Shown here in pieces: positions 1-9,105 of a stretch of 10,312 bases of DNA (the stretch's first letter is position 1; each line of letters starts with the position of its first letter). The position numbers and the translations under genes are program-made. This DNA comes from an uncultured Ruminococcus sp. (GTDB taxonomy: Bacteria; Bacillota; Clostridia; Oscillospirales; Ruminococcaceae): NCBI GenBank assembly GCA_946183385.1, contig CAMHBN010000049.1, forward strand, positions 1 to 10,312. Reading direction: 5' to 3'. Below the pieces are notes generated by a model, which did no database searches, was not told where the DNA came from, and saw only the letters and a list, made by a program, of their open reading frames with translations.

Positions 1-979
1 CGTCGCCCGCTGTCTGCAATTCGGTGAAGTCGAGAATATGTACGTAAGTGCCGCTGTCCTTGTACTTATTGATGAGCTTCCCGCCGGTGGTCTTGGTGAT
101 CGTATCCTTCGGCGTACCCGAATCATAGTCGCCCGAAATGATAGTGGAAGTCCCGTGATATACGGATTCGCCCGAAGCATCAAATACATCGAATTCAAGC
201 GGCTCGGCAGCGTCTGTTGTATACGACGCCCTCTTTTTGAGTCCCTTATAGTAACCGACCTGATTGAGACGCACATTTGACTTCGGTCGGATTATTCCGT
301 ACTCATTATTGCTTGGCTCAACCCCAAATCCGTCCAGATCCTCAAGTGACATATTATCAAATGTCAGCGTGGAACCGCTGGGCATACCTGTATCGGTCAA
401 TCCATACAATGATTCGCTTTCCGCTCCCTTGTCGCAGGCATACATGAAAGTCCACTGAGCAGGACCATCTTGAAATGCAGAAGGACCTTCGCCCGCTATA
501 AACTCGGTATCAATGATAAATTTCTCGCCCTTGGTCAGCTTTGATGGAATCCAGTCGCCGTTGCCGGTATCATTCCAGTATTCGTGATAATCTGCATAGT
601 CGCCGATACATGAATAAATAGTGCCGTCCTCGGATGGCGTGATCTCGGCGTGAACGTGGTATTTATGACCGGCTACGATTATAAGTCCCCTGTGACGGAA
701 CTGTAAGTCCCATCTTCCGCTGCCTCCGAAATTGTTCTTGACCGTTACCGTATATGCTCCGTTTTCAATCTCAAAATCCTGCACTGCAGGAGCAGTCGAG
801 CAGATATGCCACGGCAATCCTACGCCGTCCTCGAAATTGGTAGCTCCGAGCAATTCACCTGCACTTGCGCTCACAGGAAACATAGTGCCTGTTACGGCAG
901 CCGCTGCGACAACTGCTGCCATAAGGCTGCCTGCAATAGCTTTCATTGACCTTCTTCGTGCTTTGATACTCTTTTTCAT
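1..979 (-). CDS. GH9-type cellulase, N-terminal part (signal peptide, CBM4-like module, CelD_N Ig-like domain); runs off the window
   Basis: This is the first 326 residues of a secreted cellulase-like enzyme; the reading frame is open to the window edge, so the catalytic domain is not visible. Residues 1-40 are a Sec signal peptide: a basic start (KKSIKARRR), a long alanine/valine core, and a likely cut after SASA. Residues about 42-217 look like a carbohydrate-binding module of the CBM4/CBM9 type, opening with a LLGATNFEDG segment and ending with a TLTFDNMSLED strand. Residues about 228-326 begin with SNVRLNQVGYYKGLKKRA, the hallmark opening of the Ig-like CelD_N domain that precedes GH9 catalytic domains. 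CBM4 plus Ig plus GH9 is a known endoglucanase/cellobiohydrolase layout, so action on cellulose or other beta-glucans is expected but not shown here. The start is supported by an AGGGAG ribosome-binding site (986-991) six bases upstream. It has its own promoter at 1066-1093. Whether it ends in a dockerin cannot be seen. Confidence 0.85.
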   Translation of the reverse strand, partial: MKKSIKARRRSMKAIAGSLMAAVVAAAAVTGTMFPVSASAGELLGATNFEDGVGLPWHICSTAPAVQDFEIENGAYTVTVKNNFGGSGRWDLQFRHRGLIIVAGHKYHVHAEITPSEDGTIYSCIGDYADYHEYWNDTGNGDWIPSKLTKGEKFIIDTEFIAGEGPSAFQDGPAQWTFMYACDKGAESESLYGLTDTGMPSGSTLTFDNMSLEDLDGFGVEPSNNEYGIIRPKSNVRLNQVGYYKGLKKRASYTTDAAEPLEFDVFDASGESVYHGTSTIISGDYDSGTPKDTITKTTGGKLINKYKDSGTYVHILDFTELQTAGD

Positions 980-1020
980 AATAATCTCCCTCATTTAAAA
1001 AATCACTATAATTTACCTTA

Positions 1021-1052
1021 TGTCGGACAGCGTCTGTAAGCAGCCCCCGACA
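1021..1052 (-). promoter_or_regulatory. Inverted repeat in the 5' leader of the GH9 gene
   Basis: On the minus strand TGTCGG at 1047-1052 pairs with CCGACA at 1021-1026. Inside it ACAG (1034-1037) pairs with CTGT (1027-1030) around an ACG loop, so the two 3' arms are contiguous and the 5' side carries a nine-base bulge. The element lies between the predicted transcription start (about 1059) and the start codon. There is no following T-run on the minus strand, so it is not a normal intrinsic terminator. It could stabilise the messenger, pause the polymerase, or bind a protein. No known riboswitch class was recognised. Confidence 0.5.
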
Positions 1053-1065
1053 CCCTATACTATAC

Positions 1066-1093
1066 ATTATACAATTTATATAAAAAATGTCAA
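1066..1093 (-). promoter_or_regulatory. Consensus sigma-A-type promoter of the GH9 gene
   Basis: On the minus strand a perfect -35 box TTGACA (1088-1093) is followed after 16 AT-rich bases by a perfect -10 box TATAAT (1066-1071). Predicted transcription starts near 1059, giving a leader of about 80 bases before the ATG at 979. The -35 box lies only six bases past the LacZ stop codon, so the whole promoter is packed into the short gap between the two genes. This suggests strong expression that does not depend on the upstream GH43-LacZ unit. Confidence 0.85.
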
Positions 1094-1099
1094 TAGAGT

Positions 1100-4111
<3,012 letters not shown>

Positions 4112-6646
4112 CTATGCGCTCACTATTTTCTTCCTCATAGCAATGAGGTCAAATGTATCAATCCTGCTGTCCTTGCAGAGATCGCCGCTCATCGGGTTTG
4201 CGAGCGTGCCGTGTCCGAGCAGAAAGCTCTGCATGGCGACGAGGTCAGCGACGGAAAAAACCCCGTCCGAGTTAACGTCGCCGGCAATCTCCGCCGAACC
4301 GCCTATCTCCGAAACTGTGAGGGCGCACTTATATATCCTTATATTGTCGATACTGCCCTTGAAGCACGTATCATCGGGATAGAACGACTTACCGATGAAG
4401 CAGTTCGTCCCCGCTCCCATATCGGCGAACTGACCGTGAGTTTCCGTTGTATGGAGCAACTCTTTACCGTCGAGGTAGAGCTTCGTGTCCGCTCCGCTGA
4501 CCACGAGAGTGTAATTGTGCCATTTCGTGCCGTCAAGGTCGCAGACGAGCTCCGTCTCATCGCGCCACGAATCGGTCGTAGCTGCGAAGCGGAAGAGGTC
4601 CTCAGCCACGCGGAAGAAAACGTACTTTTCCTTGTCCCTGCCCGCGGCGAATGTGAAGAAATCGCCTGTAGATTCCGACTTTACGTCCATGCTTACCGTG
4701 TAATCCCGCAGACCGTCAAGCATACCCGCAGGAAAGGCTCCGTAGGTATCGTCCGAACCGTCAAGGTAAAGCACATTGCCCTTTTCGGGGTCAGTCACAA
4801 CGGAAGCTCCGCCTTCGAACTTGAGAAGTCCCGTGCCGTTTTCAAAATCTATCTCGGTATAAGGCTTCGGCTTTTCGGCGTCGCTCACGGGAGTTCCGTA
4901 CACCTTCATCTCATACACCGTTGGCGTGTACCAGTTGTTATTCGGATTATTCTGGAGCGTCGCGTTCTGCACATTCAGCCTCACATACCGCGCCTTGCCC
5001 GAGAGCATATCGCTGTTGAAGCCGTAGGTCTTGCTGACCTCCTCGCTGCTTTTGTCGGTGTGGTCGAGGAGCTTTGTCCAGTTCTGCCCGTCGAGGCTGC
5101 CCTCGACCGTATACGTGTAGTAGCCCTCCGAGCCCTTGCAGATGTACCACGAGGTCTGGATATTCGAGAGCTCGCATACTCTTTCAAGGTCAACCTGCAA
5201 GTAGAAAGGCCACTTTTTATAGTCACCGATTGCAGCGAACGAGCTCTGATACGAGCCGTCAACAGCCTTCGCGGGAGAGCTGCTTTCCTTTGCCGCGAGC
5301 GACGATGAAGCAGGTCTGTCCTGCGAGAGGAGCTCACCTTGCTGTACGGGGTAGAGGTCGCCTGTTGAGGTGTTATACTTGAAATAGGGATAGTAGTCGT
5401 AGAACGCAAAGCCGTTGTCGAAATAGAGCGGACAAAGCGTAGTGCCGCTCGTTGACGACGCTCTCAGCCAGCGGTATGCGTGCATGAGATAGTTCTTATC
5501 CTGCATATTGACTATCCAGCCCGACTGCGACGAAAACGTCGAGGTATTGCCGATACTGCGCAGTCCGCTCCACTTGCCGTAGAGGTCATCCGTCACGCTG
5601 TATGCGCCGCTGCTCGGGTACCAGCCTGCCGCCTGCGACGTAAACAGGAAGTAGTATCCGTCCTTTTTTATGAGGTTCGGGAACTCGCGGTACTGATCCT
5701 CGAACAGCGTGGTCACGACCTCTGTGACGTCGCTGTAATCGTCATTCATGCGGAAGATGTACATGGTCGCATTTGCGCCCTGTCCCTCCTTGTTGGCGGC
5801 GGCGATAAGGTAGCCCGAGCCGTCATCGTCGAAGAAAATCGCCATATCTCGAACCTGTATGCCAAGCGGATTATAAACGTGATGGACAGTGAACTGCCCG
5901 CCGGGAGTTCCCGTTATAACGAGCGCTTTTCCGTCTGCGTAGCCGCTTGGCTTCTCCCAGTGCGCCCACACGACTACCTTGTTTTTTTCAGGAATGAAGT
6001 CGATGTGTACAGACTCGATCTTACAGCTTGCGAGTGCGGAATTCTGCGAGCTGTCCGCAACATTTTTCGCATTGCCGAAGTGCTTTCCGTCGCTTGATGT
6101 AGTCTCCTCGAGGTAGATATCGTCCTTGCCCGAGTGCTTTTTCAGCGAGTAATTATAGTATGTATCGCCGACCTTGTAGCCGTTCGTCTCATAGACGAGA
6201 CTGCTCCCCTTCTGATTATCGTAGGTACTCAGTCCCGACGGCAAGGCACAGGGCGTGAGCGACTTCACGGACGAGAAGCTCTCCTTGCCCTTGGACGTGA
6301 CCCTGAGCTGGTAGTAGTAGGTCTTGCCTAACTGCATATCATCGTCCTCGCAGGAGGTGCCGCTTCCCTGATATATCGGGACAAAGCCGTCATCGGGCGA
6401 GGTCGAGCGGTAGAGCGTGTAGCTGTCCGCCGCGAGAGTTGTCGCCCACTGAAAAGCGGCGTGGTCAGCCTTGTTACCGTCAGCGACAGAGAAAAGGTTG
6501 CCGACAAGACCTATCTCCACGGAAACGGCTGCCGAAGCCGACACCGCGTGTGCCGTCCTGTATCTGCCGACTCCGCCGACAGGCAGAAGCATAGCCGCAC
6601 TGCACGCGATAGCCGCGGCTCGTCTGAACAGTCTGCTATTGAACAT
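4112..6646 (-). CDS. Secreted dockerin-bearing GH43 enzyme, likely exo-beta-1,3-galactanase-like (FN3, GH43, CBM32-like, LamG-like, dockerin I)
   Basis: An 844-residue cellulosomal enzyme. Residues 1-38 are a signal peptide with a likely cut at SASA. Residues about 42-133 form a fibronectin-III-like domain (GKTYYYQLRVTSKGKES). Residues about 140-430 are a five-bladed GH43-type propeller resembling subfamily 24 exo-beta-1,3-galactanases: ESVHIDFIPEKNKVVVWAHWE (211-231), RDMAIFFDDDGSGYLI (266-281), DQYREFPNLIKKDGYYFLFTS (317-337) and FSSQSGWIV (371-379). E211, E321 and Q374 are candidates for the active-site Glu, Glu and Gln reported in that subfamily; this alignment is by eye. Residues about 440-586 are an F5/8 C-type (CBM32-like) module, about 596-780 a LamG/concanavalin-like module, and 787-842 a type I dockerin with two calcium-loop repeats. 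It probably releases galactose or short galacto-oligosaccharides from type II arabinogalactan-like chains; the substrate is inferred, and a related GH43 subfamily is the main alternative. The start at 6646 is chosen because AAGGAG lies seven bases upstream; an ATG 48 bases further out has no such site and would bury the signal peptide. It has its own promoter and precedes lacZ. Confidence 0.85.
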   Translation of the reverse strand: MFNSRLFRRAAAIACSAAMLLPVGGVGRYRTAHAVSASAAVSVEIGLVGNLFSVADGNKADHAAFQWATTLAADSYTLYRSTSPDDGFVPIYQGSGTSCEDDDMQLGKTYYYQLRVTSKGKESFSSVKSLTPCALPSGLSTYDNQKGSSLVYETNGYKVGDTYYNYSLKKHSGKDDIYLEETTSSDGKHFGNAKNVADSSQNSALASCKIESVHIDFIPEKNKVVVWAHWEKPSGYADGKALVITGTPGGQFTVHHVYNPLGIQVRDMAIFFDDDGSGYLIAAANKEGQGANATMYIFRMNDDYSDVTEVVTTLFEDQYREFPNLIKKDGYYFLFTSQAAGWYPSSGAYSVTDDLYGKWSGLRSIGNTSTFSSQSGWIVNMQDKNYLMHAYRWLRASSTSGTTLCPLYFDNGFAFYDYYPYFKYNTSTGDLYPVQQGELLSQDRPASSSLAAKESSSPAKAVDGSYQSSFAAIGDYKKWPFYLQVDLERVCELSNIQTSWYICKGSEGYYTYTVEGSLDGQNWTKLLDHTDKSSEEVSKTYGFNSDMLSGKARYVRLNVQNATLQNNPNNNWYTPTVYEMKVYGTPVSDAEKPKPYTEIDFENGTGLLKFEGGASVVTDPEKGNVLYLDGSDDTYGAFPAGMLDGLRDYTVSMDVKSESTGDFFTFAAGRDKEKYVFFRVAEDLFRFAATTDSWRDETELVCDLDGTKWHNYTLVVSGADTKLYLDGKELLHTTETHGQFADMGAGTNCFIGKSFYPDDTCFKGSIDNIRIYKCALTVSEIGGSAEIAGDVNSDGVFSVADLVAMQSFLLGHGTLANPMSGDLCKDSRIDTFDLIAMRKKIVSA

Positions 6647-6653
6647 CTTATCA

Positions 6654-6659
6654 CTCCTT
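6654..6659 (-). promoter_or_regulatory. Ribosome-binding site that fixes the GH43 gene start
   Basis: A perfect AAGGAG on the minus strand, seven bases before the ATG at 6644-6646. It decides between this start and an in-frame ATG at 6694, which would lie within the promoter itself and upstream of the predicted transcription start. Confidence 0.85.
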
Positions 6660-6671
6660 CGTTTTTTCTCT

Positions 6672-6700
6672 ATTATACCACACGTCAATGGCATTTACAA
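6672..6700 (-). promoter_or_regulatory. Sigma-A-type promoter of the GH43-lacZ unit
   Basis: On the minus strand TTGTAA (6695-6700, four of six consensus bases) is followed after exactly 17 bases by a perfect TATAAT (6672-6677). Transcription would start near 6665, leaving a leader of under 20 bases before the GH43 ATG at 6646. The weak -35 box fits a promoter that needs an activator, and a repeated motif lies directly upstream of it. Confidence 0.7.
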
Positions 6701-6701
6701 T

Positions 6702-6753
6702 AGTTATGAAAAATGCAGCAATTATAACTGAGCGGCAGCCATCCGGAAGTTAT
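6702..6753. promoter_or_regulatory. Three AGTTATRAW motifs upstream of the GH43-lacZ promoter
   Basis: AGTTATGAA starts at 6702 on the plus strand, AGTTATAAT is at 6721-6729 on the minus strand, and AGTTATAAA starts at 6748 on the plus strand. The centres of the AGTTAT cores are 22 and 24 bases apart, roughly two helical turns, and the first core begins two bases upstream of the -35 box. The layout resembles activator half-sites, but the motif is short and AT-rich, and no matching regulator is in view. Confidence 0.35.
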
Positions 6754-6770
6754 AAAACGCTTGCGTATAG

Positions 6771-6802
6771 AAAACCAGCGGCACCCTGAAAACGGGTGCC
6801 GC
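6771..6802 (-). terminator. Intrinsic terminator after the solute-binding-protein operon
   Basis: A nine-base-pair perfect GC-rich stem (GCGGCACCC at 6794-6802 on the minus strand, GGGTGCCGC at 6778-6786) closes a seven-base loop and is followed by TGGTTTT. It starts 13 bases past the stop codon of the complete binding protein and separates that operon from the GH43-lacZ promoter. The T-run is short and interrupted, but the stem is very stable. Confidence 0.88.
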
Positions 6803-6815
6803 AGTTTGGGTGGTA

Positions 6816-9092
6816 TCAGCCGTAGCGCTCGCTGAGGTAAATGGACGCGCGGTTCTGTATGCGTTTCGCGCACTCCTCGGCTGTGCATTCGAGATTGAAG
6901 AATGACATCGTCTCCTCGTGGATTATCTGGTATATCGTGTTGTCGTAGCGTATGACCTCGGAATTTTTTATCATATCCTTGTAATGGTCGCACTCCTCCT
7001 GCGTGAAGGGTTCGAGTACCTTTTCGGATATAACGTTGCCGCTCATATCGTATCGCTTGAACGTCCAGTCCTGCCTAATCATATCGCCGTCGATTATCCT
7101 GTAGTTTTCGTCGTGCGGATATGTGAGCATACCCTCCACGGACATCTGCGCCTTTTCGTCAAAAACGCTCTCAATGACGGGGAAGCAGTAATAGTGCTCG
7201 GCATTCTTGTCGTGGTAGTATTCATCGGAGACCATATAGCGCAGGAATTTCCACGCGCCTTCTTTATGCGGCGAATTTGCGACTATGCCGAGACAGCTCG
7301 GGATATTAATATAGGAGCCGCTCTTTACGCCGTCGTAAGGGAAGCCGACGAAAACACATTCGTCCTCGTAATTAACTCGCATATCACTGAACATTCCGCC
7401 GAACCACTGATAACCGCCGGTCTCAAAATCTACGAATTTATAGCCATCCAGCACGTCCAGCTGTGATATCTCCATGTGGATGTCATTGGGAAGATTCCGG
7501 TATTCCTCCCACGTCAGACCGATTTTGTTGTCGTTGAAGAAGTTAAGAAGCTTGATGAATTCGGGCGAATCAAAGTGGCACTCCGCCTTGTCGTAGTCGA
7601 TAAAGAAATAGTCCTTGACGCATTCCTGAAAGTACAGCTGACGCATATTGTATTCCTCATTGCGGCTGAAAAAGTACATACCCTCTGGCATTGCGTTGTA
7701 AGCCGCTATCATATCGTCGATGCTCCAGTTTTCGCGCACGCCCGTGTAGCCTGCCTTTGCGGTAATGGTCTGATATGTGAAAGTGGGGGTTATCATCACC
7801 ATTTTACCGTCGCGCTCGAACGCCTTGCGGACATTGGGAATGAAGTCCTCGCGCGAGAGGTCGGGCTCCTTGTCTATGAACTCGTAGAGGTCGCAGAAGA
7901 CGCCCGAATTGAACGAATCGACCGTGAGCGAGGAGTCAAACGGGATAATATCGGGACCGTCGCCGCTGATGATATCAAGCCTGAGTCGGTCGTAGTCCCG
8001 CTCCAGCTTTTCGTCGTTCCAGTAGTTCTTGTACTCTATACGATAGTCGTCGCTCTCGGCGTTGAAGACCTTTATCTCGGCGTCAAACTGCCCGATACCT
8101 CCCCCGCCCTGATTGAAGCTCGCAATGGTTATGAGCTCCTTTGTTTTCAGCTCGGAGATGTCCTGCGCCGTCAGCAGTACAAGGTTCGAGCGCGCGTCGC
8201 CGTACTGCACCGCCGCGAATTCGTCCTCCGCCGTCATTGCCATTGAGCTTAGCCCGTAGAACTCAATATCGCTGTCCATATTGTTGGTGAGCTCGACCCA
8301 TTTGCCGTCCTTCAGCCCGACAAGGCTCGTCCCGAGATTCGCCACGAGTGTGTAGTCGCCATAGCCCGCGCACATCGTATACGCCGAAGCTCCGAGCTTG
8401 CCGCATTCGGTCTTATCCGTGAGCGCAGTGCCGTCGATGTGGGCGGTGTAGGTCTTGTCAGGGCTGCCGTACACAACGGTGAGCACGCCGTCCTTGTCCG
8501 CGCACACGCCGAAGAGCATATCCTCGTCGAGCTTGACCTGCCCGTGCACTCTACACTCGGAGACGGACACAGCTGTGAGCTCGCGGCTGCCCATTACGCT
8601 CTGGTCGATGAGGACGTCGAATTCGCCCGCGATAAGGGTAGCGTAGTCGTCATCGCCGAGCACCTCGCCGCAGTCTATCGTCTTTTCCTGAGTGTTGCTG
8701 CTGTCGTAGATGTGGATGTAGGTAGTGCCGTCGAGCAGCGTCAGCACAGCCTTTCTGCCGCTTCTGAGCATTGTCGCGTACTTGACGATCTCGCCTTCCT
8801 GCGGCGTAAAGCGGAACTCCTCGTATTCTTCAAAGGTGCGCGTCGTGACGTAGCCCGCATAGCTCCCGCCCGCGAGACGTCCGAACACGAGCACCTTCCC
8901 GCTGACGGGGTCGCGGGAGATGTCGGTGATGTCCTCGAAGCTCTCGGACATCGAGATGTCGGCTGCTTTGAGCGAGAGCTTCTCCGCCGAGGGTAATGAA
9001 ACCGATGAGGTGCTGTTGCTGCCGTGCGAGCAGGCGGTCACTCCTCCGCAGAGAAGAGCCGCCGCACAAAGAATAGCCATTGGTTTTTTCAT
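6816..9092 (-). CDS. ABC sugar-binding lipoprotein with N-terminal propeller-like extension (758 aa)
   Basis: A surface lipoprotein expected to bind a sugar or oligosaccharide and hand it to an ABC importer. Residues 1-20 are a lipoprotein signal peptide with lipobox VTAC; C21 would be lipidated. Residues about 45-315 are unlike a standard binding protein: repeated short beta-strand units with turns such as LDGTTYIHIYD (120-130), HIDGTALTD (218-226) and LKDGKWVELTN (260-270) suggest a beta-propeller-like domain. Residues about 320-758 are a family 1 extracellular solute-binding fold: ELITIASFNQGGGGIGQFDAEI (319-340 region), IISGDGPDIIPFD (374-386), late conserved segments, and the C-terminal ECAKRIQNRASIYLSERY typical of Firmicutes members. 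Ordinary family 1 proteins are about 400-550 residues. The start at 9092 is chosen for its AAGGAG site and because the lipoprotein signal follows at once; an in-frame ATG at 9209 would add a non-signal leader overlapping the previous gene. It is cotranscribed with the upstream paralogue. The ligand is unknown; the neighbours suggest plant-derived galactosides or similar. Confidence 0.85.
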   Translation of the reverse strand: MKKPMAILCAAALLCGGVTACSHGSNSTSSVSLPSAEKLSLKAADISMSESFEDITDISRDPVSGKVLVFGRLAGGSYAGYVTTRTFEEYEEFRFTPQEGEIVKYATMLRSGRKAVLTLLDGTTYIHIYDSSNTQEKTIDCGEVLGDDDYATLIAGEFDVLIDQSVMGSRELTAVSVSECRVHGQVKLDEDMLFGVCADKDGVLTVVYGSPDKTYTAHIDGTALTDKTECGKLGASAYTMCAGYGDYTLVANLGTSLVGLKDGKWVELTNNMDSDIEFYGLSSMAMTAEDEFAAVQYGDARSNLVLLTAQDISELKTKELITIASFNQGGGGIGQFDAEIKVFNAESDDYRIEYKNYWNDEKLERDYDRLRLDIISGDGPDIIPFDSSLTVDSFNSGVFCDLYEFIDKEPDLSREDFIPNVRKAFERDGKMVMITPTFTYQTITAKAGYTGVRENWSIDDMIAAYNAMPEGMYFFSRNEEYNMRQLYFQECVKDYFFIDYDKAECHFDSPEFIKLLNFFNDNKIGLTWEEYRNLPNDIHMEISQLDVLDGYKFVDFETGGYQWFGGMFSDMRVNYEDECVFVGFPYDGVKSGSYINIPSCLGIVANSPHKEGAWKFLRYMVSDEYYHDKNAEHYYCFPVIESVFDEKAQMSVEGMLTYPHDENYRIIDGDMIRQDWTFKRYDMSGNVISEKVLEPFTQEECDHYKDMIKNSEVIRYDNTIYQIIHEETMSFFNLECTAEECAKRIQNRASIYLSERYG

Positions 9093-9099
9093 AATATCA

Positions 9100-9105
9100 C
9101 TCCTT
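9100..9105 (-). promoter_or_regulatory. Ribosome-binding site abutting the upstream stop codon
   Basis: AAGGAG on the minus strand sits directly after the stop codon (9106-9108) of the preceding binding-protein gene and seven bases before the ATG at 9092. It fixes the start of the downstream lipoprotein and suggests that a ribosome finishing the first gene can begin the second. Confidence 0.85.

Noticed and set aside
941..979. RRRSMK near the GH9 N-terminus as a twin-arginine export signal
   Set aside because: The hydrophobic residues expected after RRx are missing and the rest is a normal Sec signal peptide.
1021..1052. Leader inverted repeat as a terminator for lacZ
   Set aside because: No T-run follows on the minus strand and the element lies downstream of the cellulase promoter.
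6683..6688. TTGACG on the minus strand as the -35 box of the GH43 promoter
   Set aside because: Only five bases separate it from the -10 box; TTGTAA at 6695-6700 has the correct 17-base spacing.
6647..6694. Upstream ATG that would add 16 residues to the GH43 protein
   Set aside because: It overlaps the promoter, lies upstream of the predicted transcript start, and displaces the signal peptide; the ATG at 6646 has a perfect AAGGAG.
6721..6726. Second TATAAT on the minus strand as an extra -10 box
   Set aside because: No acceptable -35 box at 16-18 bases upstream.
7476..8246. Plus-strand open frame of 256 codons inside the lipoprotein gene (similar ones at 6918-7466 and 8439-8996)
   Set aside because: Same antisense pattern over a conserved solute-binding gene; valine/glutamate-rich composition is an artefact of the opposite strand.
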